Shown: positions 1 to 6,638, numbered from the stretch's first letter. The stretch: 8,340 nt of DNA from DAOVRD01 sp964521715 (GCA_964521715.1 CAZFSS010000050.1:1-8340); one strand, 5' to 3'. Program-made: numbers and translations. The notes: generated by a model from the letters alone, not told the origin.

Positions 1-54
1 CATCCGGCCGGAAGCGCAACGCGGCTCACGCGGCATTCTGTTAGAGGCTCTTAG
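1..54 (+). repeat. Left copy of a ~54-bp inverted terminal repeat
   Basis: The first 54 bases match the reverse complement of 8286-8339 at 52 of 54 positions; the differences are at 13 and 52. The repeat is built from small dyads: TCCGGCCGGA at 3-12, CGCG-GCTCA-CGCG at 20-32, and TTAGAG-G-CTCTTA at 41-53 (one mismatch). A direct repeat ACGCGGC occurs at 19-25 and 28-34. The inner edge supplies the TAA stop codon (53-51) of the GAF-HlyD gene. No sequence lies outside this copy, so a target-site duplication cannot be tested. It could be a transposon end, a recombination site or a dispersed intergenic repeat. Confidence 0.9.
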
Positions 55-2027
55 TAGAGCCAGTACTTGAGCTTCCGGTAGAGCAGCCTGCCGTAGATCG
101 AGAAATAGGTCGACTTGCCGGGGCGGATGATCTTGGCCTTGCCCGTCATGCCGGGCTTGAGCAGGTACTGCGCGGCATCGCTGTCGGGGGTCCGGACCAG
201 CGAGTTGTTCACGAAGGCGTCGGCCATGAAGACGTTGGCGTTCTTATAGGTGACGGACCGCTCCGCCAGTTGCTCGACGGTTGCCCGCATGGGCCTCCTG
301 GAGATCAGCGGGCGCAGGTGGATCTCGACTTCCAGCCCCTTCTCCACATCGGCGACGCGCTCGGCGGGCACGGCTATCCTGACCATCACGCGATCCGTGA
401 TGCTGCCGATCCGACAGAGGGGCTCGCCCTCCCTGACGACGACGCCCAGGAGCTTCTCGGGCTGCTCGGGCGAGAGGACCGTTCCGGCGATCGGGGCGTA
501 CAAGTAGCAGTCCCGTATCTTCGAACGCAGCAGGGCGATCTCCTCGTCCTTGGCCTTCGCCGAGTGCTCCAGAATCCTCATCTCGGCCAGCAGGCTGCCC
601 CGGCGCTCGGGGTCCTGCTCGTTCTCGGCATCGCCGCGCAGCTTGACCATTCGCGCTTCAATGCTCTTGGCGTTTTCCAGCTCTTTGTTCAGGTTGAGCT
701 GCAATTCGTCCGTCCTGAGCCTGACGACGACGACGTCCTGGTTGACGTGGTCGCCCAGCTCGAAGCCGACCTGTTCGATCTCCCCCGCGATCTTGGCCGT
801 CACGACCCGCGTTTCCTCGGGCTCGACGAAGCACTTGGCGCCCACCTTCTCGGCCACCGGAAAGAAGCCCAGGAACCAGACCCCGGCGGCGGCGGCCAGG
901 AGCACCGCCCCCCACTTGGCCGCCTTGCGCACGCGCGACCGGCCGCGCCTGACCACTTCGTCCCCGCTCTCGATCTTCTTGGTATAGAACCGGCTGAACG
1001 GGACCTGCTCAAAGAGCCTGCGGTTGGCCAGCGCGGACGCGGCGTGAGCAGCGAACACAGTGCACAGGACTCGCTCGAAGTTCGTGAGGGGCTGTTCGGC
1101 GTAGCTCTCGAAGAACAGCACTCCCACCTTGTCCTCGCCGGCCGTCAGCGGGAAGATGAGCAGCGACTTGGAGCCCGTCATGTGGACGTAGGAGTTCACC
1201 TGGCGGCGCAGCTCCTCGTCCTCGATGTCCTCCAGAGGTGTTAAGCCCGCCAGGTAGTGCAGGGGCTTGCCGGTCTGCAGGACGATCTCCCCCACTTCGC
1301 ACACCAGGCGGGCCCACGCGCCCTTCTTGCTCGGTTCGGAGACGCTGCTGACGGCGGCGAGCCGCAGTTCGCCGCCGCTGTCCGCCATTACCAGGACCAC
1401 ACGGTCGAGCTGGGCGATCTCGACTGCCGAGTTGGCCACCACTTCCCGCAACTGCTGGGAGAAGGTGTAGTGCTGAAGCTCCAGAATGGCCTTGCTGAGC
1501 CGGTCGATGTCCTGCCGTTCCTCGTGCTGGACCGTCAGGATGCGCTGGGCGCTGTAGAGGCTGTAGTAACCGGACAGCGTCTCGGCAAGTTGGATCTGCC
1601 GCCTCAGGACGGCGTCCGGCACGGGCGCGAAGATGAGCCTGAGCACGCCCAGGTTCCCGCGCAAGCCGACCACGGGGATGAAGACCAGGCTCCTCTGCTC
1701 GCCGCCGCCGAGCTCGAACGGGACCACGCCCGCCGCGCCGTCCTGAAGGACGACCACCTCCCCCTGCTCGAACGTGGTCCTGAGGGCCTGTTGCTGCTGC
1801 TGCTCGGGGATGTGGATGCTCCTGACGGCACCGACGGTCTGCTCGATCTCCTCGCAGAGGATCAGCTCCGTCTCCCGCAGGAGCCAGAGCGTGGCAGCCA
1901 TGGCGCCCACCGTGTCCACGACGATGCGCACGAGCTGCCGGTTGAACGAGTGGACGGGGGGCTTGGTCAGGCTCAGCTCGATGAGCTGCCTGGAGACCAC
2001 TTCAGGGGTCATGGTTTCTTTCGCCAT
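51..2027 (-). CDS. GAF-GAF-HlyD fusion: sensor-linked membrane fusion (adaptor) protein
   Basis: This 658-residue protein appears to join two cytoplasmic sensor domains to a periplasmic adaptor of the HlyD/RND membrane-fusion family, which links inner-membrane transporters to the outer envelope. Residues about 25-165 and 190-340 look like GAF domains, each ending in a typical closing helix. A basic stretch (359-371) precedes a single hydrophobic segment at about 369-389, giving N-in/C-out topology. A split biotinyl-lipoyl domain follows: first half about 405-440, coiled-coil hairpin about 441-506, second half about 507-575 with the motif YAPIAGTV. A beta-barrel region and LKPGMTGKAKI (622-632) come next. 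There is no signal peptide. The ATG at 2027 is used, but no clear Shine-Dalgarno precedes it; a second ATG at 2012 (residue 6) is possible. The gene lies 56 bases after the DUF3467 gene, probably in one operon. A run of five glutamines (76-80) sits in GAF1. The transported substrate and transporter partner are not visible here. Family assignment is firm; the gating role is inference. Confidence 0.87.
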   Translation of the reverse strand: MAKETMTPEVVSRQLIELSLTKPPVHSFNRQLVRIVVDTVGAMAATLWLLRETELILCEEIEQTVGAVRSIHIPEQQQQQALRTTFEQGEVVVLQDGAAGVVPFELGGGEQRSLVFIPVVGLRGNLGVLRLIFAPVPDAVLRRQIQLAETLSGYYSLYSAQRILTVQHEERQDIDRLSKAILELQHYTFSQQLREVVANSAVEIAQLDRVVLVMADSGGELRLAAVSSVSEPSKKGAWARLVCEVGEIVLQTGKPLHYLAGLTPLEDIEDEELRRQVNSYVHMTGSKSLLIFPLTAGEDKVGVLFFESYAEQPLTNFERVLCTVFAAHAASALANRRLFEQVPFSRFYTKKIESGDEVVRRGRSRVRKAAKWGAVLLAAAAGVWFLGFFPVAEKVGAKCFVEPEETRVVTAKIAGEIEQVGFELGDHVNQDVVVVRLRTDELQLNLNKELENAKSIEARMVKLRGDAENEQDPERRGSLLAEMRILEHSAKAKDEEIALLRSKIRDCYLYAPIAGTVLSPEQPEKLLGVVVREGEPLCRIGSITDRVMVRIAVPAERVADVEKGLEVEIHLRPLISRRPMRATVEQLAERSVTYKNANVFMADAFVNNSLVRTPDSDAAQYLLKPGMTGKAKIIRPGKSTYFSIYGRLLYRKLKYWLY

Positions 2028-2083
2028 GGCCGAACGGACTCACGCTTCACAAGAGGGAAAGCCCGCCGCAGGCGACCGCACGT

Positions 2084-2428
2084 TCAGGACCTCTCGCGCC
2101 CGCCCTGCCCTGAATGCTGCTGATCGGCTGCACCGGCGGGCGGAGCGACGTTGATGTCAATCTCCCCCTGCTGCTGCTCGTAGCGGCGGATCACCTGTCC
2201 CAGCGAGATCGCCATCCTCTTGGCGTTCCGCGGGGACAGAACCACCTTGTCCTCGATCTGGATCGCCTCCGCGCCGAGCTGGTTGCCGAAGCTCAACAGG
2301 ATGGCGTCCTGGCCCGCCGTCACCGTGAAGAAGCTGGCGTAATGCGTGCTGACCCCGGCATCCCTGAGCTGAATGCGCCGCTGCTGCACGTGCTGGTCAG
2401 GCGCGCCGCCCATCTCCTCGTCAGACAC
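2084..2428 (-). CDS. DUF3467 domain protein
   Basis: This small soluble protein of 114 residues matches the DUF3467 family, whose biochemical function is not known. The core spans about residues 25-92. It begins with an STHYASFFTV block (27-36), continues through the ILLSFG strand (43-48), and ends in the family signature VVLSPRNAKRMAISLGQVIRRYE (62-84). The tail (95-114) is low-complexity and rich in Gly, Ala and Gln. The start is GTG at 2428, chosen because a strong Shine-Dalgarno, AGGAGAGG (minus strand, 2442-2435), lies 6 bases upstream. It is the first gene of a likely two-gene operon with the GAF-HlyD adaptor. This suggests the two act together, perhaps with DUF3467 as a small regulatory or accessory subunit, but that is inference from position only. 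Confidence 0.85.
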   Translation of the reverse strand: MSDEEMGGAPDQHVQQRRIQLRDAGVSTHYASFFTVTAGQDAILLSFGNQLGAEAIQIEDKVVLSPRNAKRMAISLGQVIRRYEQQQGEIDINVAPPAGAADQQHSGQGGRERS

Positions 2429-2434
2429 GGAATT

Positions 2435-2442
2435 CCTCTCCT
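2435..2442 (-). promoter_or_regulatory. Ribosome binding site for the DUF3467 gene
   Basis: The minus strand reads AGGAGAGG, ending 6 bases before a GTG codon at 2428. It supports the GTG as the true start; there is no in-frame ATG before residue 6. Confidence 0.7.
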
Positions 2443-2606
2443 GTCGCCAGAATCAGGAAAGCCGCCCGAGCAACAGAACCGGTGGCAGAATGAAGCAGTG
2501 CCGACAATAACGCACGGCCCGCCCCGGACGCCGAAGGAACCGGAGCCGTATCTGGCCGCCCTTGCAGCAGATCGTCGAGTGGGAGCTTCACAAACCCGAA
2601 GAATGG

Positions 2607-2635
2607 ACTCTACTACCCACCGGCGCCAATGTCAA
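2607..2635 (-). promoter_or_regulatory. Sigma70-like promoter for the DUF3467 / GAF-HlyD operon
   Basis: On the minus strand a perfect -35 hexamer TTGACA (2635-2630) is followed after exactly 17 bases by TAGAGT (2612-2607), which matches 4 of 6 positions of the TATAAT consensus. Transcription would start near 2600 and leave a leader of about 170 bases before the GTG at 2428. In such GC-rich DNA a perfect -35 at ideal spacing in an intergenic region is a good candidate, but it is untested. Confidence 0.55.
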
Positions 2636-2655
2636 GCGGCGGCCGGGGCGAAGGG

Positions 2656-2686
2656 GCAGGGCTTGCGGGGCCCTGCGTGCGCAGGG
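2656..2686 (+). promoter_or_regulatory. Two overlapping, mutually exclusive hairpins upstream of GT4
   Basis: GCAGGGC (2656-2662) pairs with GCCCTGC (2670-2676) across a 7-base loop. CCCTGCG (2671-2677) can instead pair with CGCAGGG (2680-2686) across a 2-base loop. The segment 2671-2676 is shared, so only one stem can form at a time. This resembles an attenuator arrangement, but GC-rich DNA forms such stems easily and there is no T-run, so a function is uncertain. Confidence 0.3.
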
Positions 2687-2812
2687 GACGGACTGGCTGA
2701 TGGGGCCCGCGTCCGCCGCCCGGGGCTCCGCTGCTTGCGGGCCGCCGAGCCGCTCTGTTACTCTCTGGCACCGGGCTGACGCACGTGTTGGCGCCCTCCC
2801 GAGTTGCGCTGC

Positions 2813-2827
2813 ATCCCCCGCGGGGAT
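2813..2827 (+). promoter_or_regulatory. Short hairpin directly before the GT4 ribosome binding site
   Basis: ATCCCC (2813-2818), the loop CGC, then GGGGAT (2822-2827) form a perfect 6-bp stem ending 3 bases before the GAGG ribosome binding site. It might affect translation of the glycosyltransferase or block read-through from upstream. It lacks a T-run, so it is not a classic intrinsic terminator. Confidence 0.35.
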
Positions 2828-2830
2828 TGT

Positions 2831-2834
2831 GAGG
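2831..2834 (+). promoter_or_regulatory. Ribosome binding site deciding the GT4 start
   Basis: GAGG lies 6 bases before the ATG at 2841. This spacing, and the fact that the family's conserved N-terminal strand begins right after this ATG, place the start here rather than at the upstream in-frame TTG at 2562. Confidence 0.7.
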
Positions 2835-2840
2835 ACCGGC

Positions 2841-3980
2841 ATGACGGAAGCATCGGCCAGGCATCTTTTCATCGTCGTTCCGTCCCTCTCGGCGGGCGGC
2901 GCGGAACGCATGGCCGTCAACCTCTGCCGCGGCCTGGACCGGAGCGCATGGCAGCCAACGCTGGTGACCTTCACATCGGAGAACGAGTTCGCGGACGAAC
3001 TGCCGCGGGACGTGCCGCACGTGGTCCTGGGCAAGGCCAGCCGCCTGGACAACGTGCGCTTGATCTGGCGGTTGGCGAGGCTGCTGAGGGAGAGGCGGCC
3101 CCGGCTCGTGTTCAGCCGCCTGCATTTTGCAGCCACCATCGCCTTGCTGGCCAGAGGGTTGTCCGGGCATGCCATCCCCCTCGTGGCAGCCGTGGACACC
3201 GCGCCCTCCATCTCCCTCCAGCACGAGCGTTGCGGGCAGGTCCGAAAGGCGTTCACGCGCTTGTTCTTCCCCCAGATCGACCGTCTGATACCTGTCTCCG
3301 CCCGCGTGGAAGCGGACCTCATGCACGGATTCGGCATCCCGGCCGAGCAATGCACCGTGTTGCCCAACTCCGTCGACCTGGGGCGGATCGAGACGCTCAT
3401 GGCCGAGGAGCCCGAACACGCGTGGTTCAGCGCTCCCGAACCCGTCATCGCGTCGGTCGGCCGGCTGACGAGGGCGAAGAACTACCCCCTTCTGCTCCGG
3501 GCGTTTGCGGACGTGAGGGCATCTCGGCCCGCAAGGCTCGTCATCGTGGGCAAGGGCGAGGAGGAGGGCCGGCTGATCGCCCTGGCGGACGAGCTCGGCG
3601 TGCGGGCGGACGTGGCCTTCATCGGCCATCAGGCCAACCCTTTCAAGTTCGTCCGGGCCGCCACGCTCTTCGTGCTGAGCTCGGACTGGGAGGGATTCGG
3701 AAACGTCGTCATCGAGGCGATGGCCTGCGGGACGCCGGTCGTCAGCACCCGTTACGGGGAAGGCGCGGAGGAGATCATCACCAACGGGGCCGACGGGCTG
3801 CTCGTGCGGCGCGGCGACCGGCGCGCGCTCGCGGGCACGATGGTCAGGGTGATGGACGACGCGAAGCTGCGCGAAAGGCTGGCCTGCGCGGGACGGCGGC
3901 GGGCCCTCGACTTCGACAACGAGGTGATAACCCGTCGCTACGAGGCGGTGTTCCGGGCCGCGGTTGCACGGCGCCGCTAA
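2841..3980 (+). CDS. GT4-family glycosyltransferase (GT-B fold)
   Basis: This cytoplasmic or membrane-associated enzyme of 379 residues should transfer a sugar from a nucleotide-sugar donor to a growing surface glycan; donor and acceptor cannot be read from the sequence. The N-terminal Rossmann half starts with LFIVVPSLSAGGAERMAVNL (9-28), the glycine-rich opening of GT4 enzymes. The C-terminal donor half begins near PVIASVGRLTRAKNYPLLLRAF (201-222) and includes LVIVGKGEEEGRL (233-245). The EX7E motif is E284 and E292 in the EGFGNVVIEAMACGTPVV block (284-301). Length is normal for the family. It is the only plus-strand gene, starting in the divergent region and ending 7 bases from the end of the convergent GT2 gene. 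An upstream frame extension of 93 codons is rejected. Confidence 0.92.
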   Translation: MTEASARHLFIVVPSLSAGGAERMAVNLCRGLDRSAWQPTLVTFTSENEFADELPRDVPHVVLGKASRLDNVRLIWRLARLLRERRPRLVFSRLHFAATIALLARGLSGHAIPLVAAVDTAPSISLQHERCGQVRKAFTRLFFPQIDRLIPVSARVEADLMHGFGIPAEQCTVLPNSVDLGRIETLMAEEPEHAWFSAPEPVIASVGRLTRAKNYPLLLRAFADVRASRPARLVIVGKGEEEGRLIALADELGVRADVAFIGHQANPFKFVRAATLFVLSSDWEGFGNVVIEAMACGTPVVSTRYGEGAEEIITNGADGLLVRRGDRRALAGTMVRVMDDAKLRERLACAGRRRALDFDNEVITRRYEAVFRAAVARRR

Positions 3981-3987
3981 GGGTGCT

Positions 3988-5055
3988 CTACGGAAGGGGC
4001 CTGCCTGATAACAGCGGCGCGGCGCGTGCCGCCACAATCGCGCCCATGCGGAAGACGAGACTGGCTGCCGACAGGCCGGCTCCGTGCCAGAGCTGCTCGA
4101 AGAGGGCGATCTCCAACAGGCTGCCTCCGCCGCAAGCGCAACGCTTCGCGCCGGCGAGTGCCTCCCGGCTCAGCGCCGGCAGGCCAATCGCCCCCGCCCG
4201 CCAGCACAGGTTGACGTAGTGCCCCGCCAGCGGGCCGCCGACCCGGGCTCTGCTGACGGCCCCGGTCTCCAGCAAGGCCGCTTCGACGGCCCGAATCCCG
4301 GCGAAATCGGATCGCAGGCCCTCCGGCGTCCTGTGGTAGTCCCGGCTCTGCCCCAGAGCATGCACACGGTAGAGCGACAGAACGCCCGGGAGGTAGGCGC
4401 AGCGCGGGCCGTGCGCGAGGAAGCGCAGGTTATACTCCCAGTCCTCGTAGCGCCGGAACGCTTCGTTCCACGGCCCCACCCGCACGCAGGCGGAACGCCT
4501 GTAGATGCCGCTCATCGGGTGCCAGACGATGCGGCGCGCGTACCTGCGGATCAGGTCGCCGCCGGGCCGCCCGGTGAAGGGCCTGGCGTCGAAGGACGGC
4601 GTGCCGCGGAACTTCGCCGTGCCCGACCAGACGAAGCCCAGCCCGGGGTCGCGCCGCAGCGCGTTCGCCTGCCTGGCGATCTTCTCGGGATGCAGCAGGT
4701 CGTCGGAGTCCAGGTACTGCACATACTCGCCCTGAGACTCTATGAGCCCCAGGTTTCGGGCGGCCGACATGCCGGCGCGTGCCTGCCTGAGGTAACGGAC
4801 GGCGAGCGAGGCGTCCGCCCGCCGGCCCAACTCGCGCACGGCGGCCTCCGTATCGTCCGTCGACCCGTCGTCGACGACGAGCAGCTCGATGGGCCGATAG
4901 GTCTGCGCCTCGACCGAGCCCATGGCCTCGGCCAGCAGCTCCCGTCGGTTGTAGGTGGGAACGATGACGGAGACAAGGCCGGGCCGGCACTCTGCGCTCA
5001 TCCAGCGGCGGTGGCGCGTCTCAGGCCAGGGCACCTTGGCGGCTCTGTTATTCAT
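3988..5055 (-). CDS. GT2-family glycosyltransferase (GT-A fold)
   Basis: This 355-residue protein should be a glycosyltransferase of family 2 that adds a sugar to a cell-surface glycan. The nucleotide-binding GT-A fold starts with VSVIVPTYNRRELLAEAMGS (28-47). Key motifs are VDDGS (61-65), RNLGL (100-104), the metal-binding DSD in YLDSDD (114-119), and the ED pair in RYEDWEYNL (202-210), the likely catalytic-base region. The C-terminal 100 residues are variable, with a cysteine pair (306, 308) and a hydrophobic helix near 328-346. The ATG at 5055 gives the longest frame, but an ATG at 5001 (residue 19) lies closer to the conserved fold; neither has a convincing Shine-Dalgarno. It is last in a minus-strand series with flippase and two methyltransferases, and converges with GT4. 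Donor and linkage are unknown. Confidence 0.9.
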   Translation of the reverse strand: MNNRAAKVPWPETRHRRWMSAECRPGLVSVIVPTYNRRELLAEAMGSVEAQTYRPIELLVVDDGSTDDTEAAVRELGRRADASLAVRYLRQARAGMSAARNLGLIESQGEYVQYLDSDDLLHPEKIARQANALRRDPGLGFVWSGTAKFRGTPSFDARPFTGRPGGDLIRRYARRIVWHPMSGIYRRSACVRVGPWNEAFRRYEDWEYNLRFLAHGPRCAYLPGVLSLYRVHALGQSRDYHRTPEGLRSDFAGIRAVEAALLETGAVSRARVGGPLAGHYVNLCWRAGAIGLPALSREALAGAKRCACGGGSLLEIALFEQLWHGAGLSAASLVFRMGAIVAARAAPLLSGRPLP

Positions 5056-5143
5056 CGGACACCCATGCCGGGCGTGCGCCGGGCTTCGCCCGCTCTGTGC
5101 GAACTCAGGTGTCCCCGGGGCCTCGGCCTCGCGCTCGGCCCGT
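5056..5143 (-). other. 88-base intergenic gap with a small hairpin
   Basis: This gap between the FkbM stop and the GT2 start holds a perfect 5-bp hairpin, CGGGC-TTC-GCCCG (5080-5092), and a direct repeat GCCGGGC at 5067-5073 and 5078-5084. Neither has a T-run or a known motif. It may be an unstable spacer, an mRNA processing site or chance. The GT2 gene has no obvious ribosome binding site here. Confidence 0.4.
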
Positions 5144-6022
5144 TCAGGACGTGCCGCAGGCGGCGAAGATGAACGCCGAGGCCCAGGAGTAGGACACGGT
5201 CACGCGATAGGCCGGCTCTATGCCCCGGATCACGGCGGGCAGGCGCCAGCGGTCCTCCTCGTGGTGGTAGGCCGCCATGGCCAGCACCGGGCGGAACCTG
5301 CGCAGCGTCTGCGCGGCGCCGCGCAGGACCTTCTCTTCGTATCCTTCCACGTCGAGCTTGATCAGGTTGACTTGCCCGACGCCGAGCCGCTCCACCTCGG
5401 CGTCAATGGTCGTCACCTCGATCTCCTCGAGCCTTCCTTCCACGCCATTCTCCAGCGAACTGCAGCAGGAGTGGTCAGCCGGGACGTGGATGCCGGCCCG
5501 GCCTGGCTCGTCCGCCAGCCCCTTGCGGACGCAGACGACGTGCTCCTGGTGGTTGCCCTGGACGTTCCTCAGCAGCACTTCGTAGATCTCCGCCACGGGC
5601 TCCCACGCGTACACGCGCCCCGCCGGGCCTGCCAGGGCGGCTGCGTAGCAGCAGAAGACGCCGATGTTGGCGCCACAGTCCAGGACGTGCGCACCGGGCT
5701 CTATGACGTCGCACCGGTAGACGTTGCTGGCAAGCACCTCCACCAGCATGACCTCGAGGTCCGAGAGCACGGTCAGGCGCTTGGGGCAGCCCAGCGTCAG
5801 GCCGTCCGAACAGGCCACGCGCAGCCAGCTTCCCTCGTCGTGGATTACGACCCCGCTCGGCAAGCGGAACACGCCCGGCAGCAGGCTCCGCCAGAACTTG
5901 CGCAGCAGATAAGGGCGGTAGTCGACGCCCGCTCCGCGAGCTCCCAGAACGCCCCGCAAGTCCTTCGGGAGTTCGGCCAGGCGAGCCAGGCGCCAGCTCA
6001 GCTTGGACAGCAATCCCGTCAC
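5144..6022 (-). CDS. FkbM-family SAM-dependent methyltransferase
   Basis: This protein of 292 residues fits the FkbM family of S-adenosylmethionine-dependent O-methyltransferases, which often modify sugars in polysaccharide clusters. Motif I is VLDCGANIGVF (113-123); VYAWEP (137-142) carries the acidic residue expected to hold the ribose. NLIKLDVEGYEEKVLRGA (219-236) and RPVLAMAAYHHEED (244-257) are the family's late signature blocks. A GTG at 6022 is taken as the start because GAGG (minus strand, 6032-6029) lies 6 bases before it. The longer frame from 6091 would add 23 Arg/Pro-rich residues and overlap the upstream gene. It follows the class I methyltransferase by 52 bases and precedes GT2 by 88. 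The methylated position is unknown. Confidence 0.9.
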   Translation of the reverse strand: MTGLLSKLSWRLARLAELPKDLRGVLGARGAGVDYRPYLLRKFWRSLLPGVFRLPSGVVIHDEGSWLRVACSDGLTLGCPKRLTVLSDLEVMLVEVLASNVYRCDVIEPGAHVLDCGANIGVFCCYAAALAGPAGRVYAWEPVAEIYEVLLRNVQGNHQEHVVCVRKGLADEPGRAGIHVPADHSCCSSLENGVEGRLEEIEVTTIDAEVERLGVGQVNLIKLDVEGYEEKVLRGAAQTLRRFRPVLAMAAYHHEEDRWRLPAVIRGIEPAYRVTVSYSWASAFIFAACGTS

Positions 6023-6026
6023 GATG

Positions 6027-6032
6027 CACCTC
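6027..6032 (-). promoter_or_regulatory. Ribosome binding site deciding the FkbM start
   Basis: The minus strand reads GAGGTG with its GAGG core 6 bases before the GTG at 6022, favouring this start over the ATG or GTG frame extension at 6091. Confidence 0.65.
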
Positions 6033-6074
6033 GTCCGGTGCGGCCTGCCGCCAGGGCGCAGCGGCTGGCGCCGT

Positions 6075-6638
6075 CTACTTGCGGGCAACAACCCACGTGC
6101 TGATCGGGAAGCGGGGCTCGTTGAACGTCGCCAACGCCCGGCGCAGGCTCGGCCGGCCCTCAGGGACGGTCATGTACATGAACCGCCAGTTCAGGAACGC
6201 CAGCAGGATGAACGCGCGGTTCCCCCAGCCGCCGCACTCAATGATATCGGAGAAGTCACGGCAAAGGCAGCGCAGGCCGTCGGGCGTGAACCGCCAGAGG
6301 TCCAGGGGGCTCGGGTGGATGTAGTTGATGAGACAGCTTGTGTGGACGGCGATCCCGCCCTCCCTCAACACCCGGTGGCTCTCGCGGACGGCCTGCCACG
6401 GGTCCTCCAGGTGCTCCAGCACCTGGTCGCTGATCACGAAGTCGAACTGCCCATCCCCGTAGGGCAGATCCAGCATGTCCACCTCGGGGTAGGAGGTCTC
6501 CGTGACCTCCACGGGCTCGGACAGCATCGCGCTGAAGCTGCCGATCCCGCTGACGGCGAGCACCCTTCCGCTGATCCCGCCTGGCAAGCACCTCTTGACG
6601 CATTCGTACATGTGATAGCGGACCAGGTAGTATCTCAT
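6075..6638 (-). CDS. Class I SAM-dependent methyltransferase
   Basis: This compact protein of 187 residues has the methyltransferase-11 type core. The SAM-binding glycine segment is VLAVSGIGSF (26-35), which lacks the acidic residue usual after the first strand (commonly VLDLGCGTG). LPYGDGQFDFVISDQVLEHLEDP (58-80) is a strong match to motifs II/III, followed by HRVLREGG (88-95). A cluster of WRFTPDGL and ECGGWGNR (115-141) follows. The ATG at 6638 overlaps the flippase stop in ATGA, with GGGAG (6649-6645) 6 bases upstream, so translation is probably coupled. It likely methylates a glycan or small precursor in the same pathway, though the substrate cannot be told. The altered motif I may weaken or change SAM binding, or may be normal for its subfamily. 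Confidence 0.85.
   Translation of the reverse strand: MRYYLVRYHMYECVKRCLPGGISGRVLAVSGIGSFSAMLSEPVEVTETSYPEVDMLDLPYGDGQFDFVISDQVLEHLEDPWQAVRESHRVLREGGIAVHTSCLINYIHPSPLDLWRFTPDGLRCLCRDFSDIIECGGWGNRAFILLAFLNWRFMYMTVPEGRPSLRRALATFNEPRFPISTWVVARK
6635..6638 (-). promoter_or_regulatory. ATGA stop-start overlap (translational coupling)
   Basis: On the minus strand the methyltransferase ATG overlaps the flippase TGA in ATGA. This arrangement usually indicates coupled translation and firmly places the two in one transcript. Confidence 0.8.

Larger units (their letters stand above)
2429..2840. other. Divergent intergenic region (412 bases)
   Basis: This is the only gene-free stretch over 300 bases. 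It separates the minus-strand DUF3467/GAF-HlyD pair from the plus-strand GT4 gene. It holds a minus-strand sigma70-like promoter (2607-2635), overlapping hairpins (2656-2686), a hairpin just before the GT4 ribosome binding site (2813-2827), and the ribosome binding sites of both flanking genes. An open frame runs through it into the GT4 gene from a TTG at 2562. The encoded residues resemble no glycosyltransferase N-terminus and lack a ribosome binding site, so it is treated as non-coding. No convincing plus-strand promoter was found. Confidence 0.7.

Noticed and set aside
1..54. Integron attC site or replication iterons in the repeat
   Set aside because: The GTTAGAG and CTCTAAC words resemble attC core sites but miss the required last and first bases, and there is no integrase. 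The two ACGCGGC words are too few for iterons.
1786..1804. Short CTG-rich trinucleotide tract (five Gln codons) in the GAF-HlyD gene
   Set aside because: Only five glutamine codons with one CAA interruption; too short and interrupted to be a convincing phase-variable tract.
1257..2123. A 288-residue plus-strand open frame opposite the GAF-HlyD gene
   Set aside because: Leucine/aspartate-rich shadow composition with no motif; the minus-strand protein has clear domains.
2562..2840. N-terminal extension of the GT4 gene from a TTG codon
   Set aside because: The added 93 residues are not glycosyltransferase-like, the region carries promoter and hairpin signals, and the ATG at 2841 has a ribosome binding site directly before the conserved first strand.
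2613..4037. A 474-residue minus-strand open frame opposite the GT4 gene
   Set aside because: It is low-complexity, with no recognisable motif, and runs opposite a clear glycosyltransferase; it is a codon-bias shadow.
2081..5150. The 10-base word CGTTCAGGAC at the 3' ends of two genes (2081-2090 and 5141-5150)
   Set aside because: Repeats of this length are expected by chance many times in a window this size, and the flanking bases do not match.
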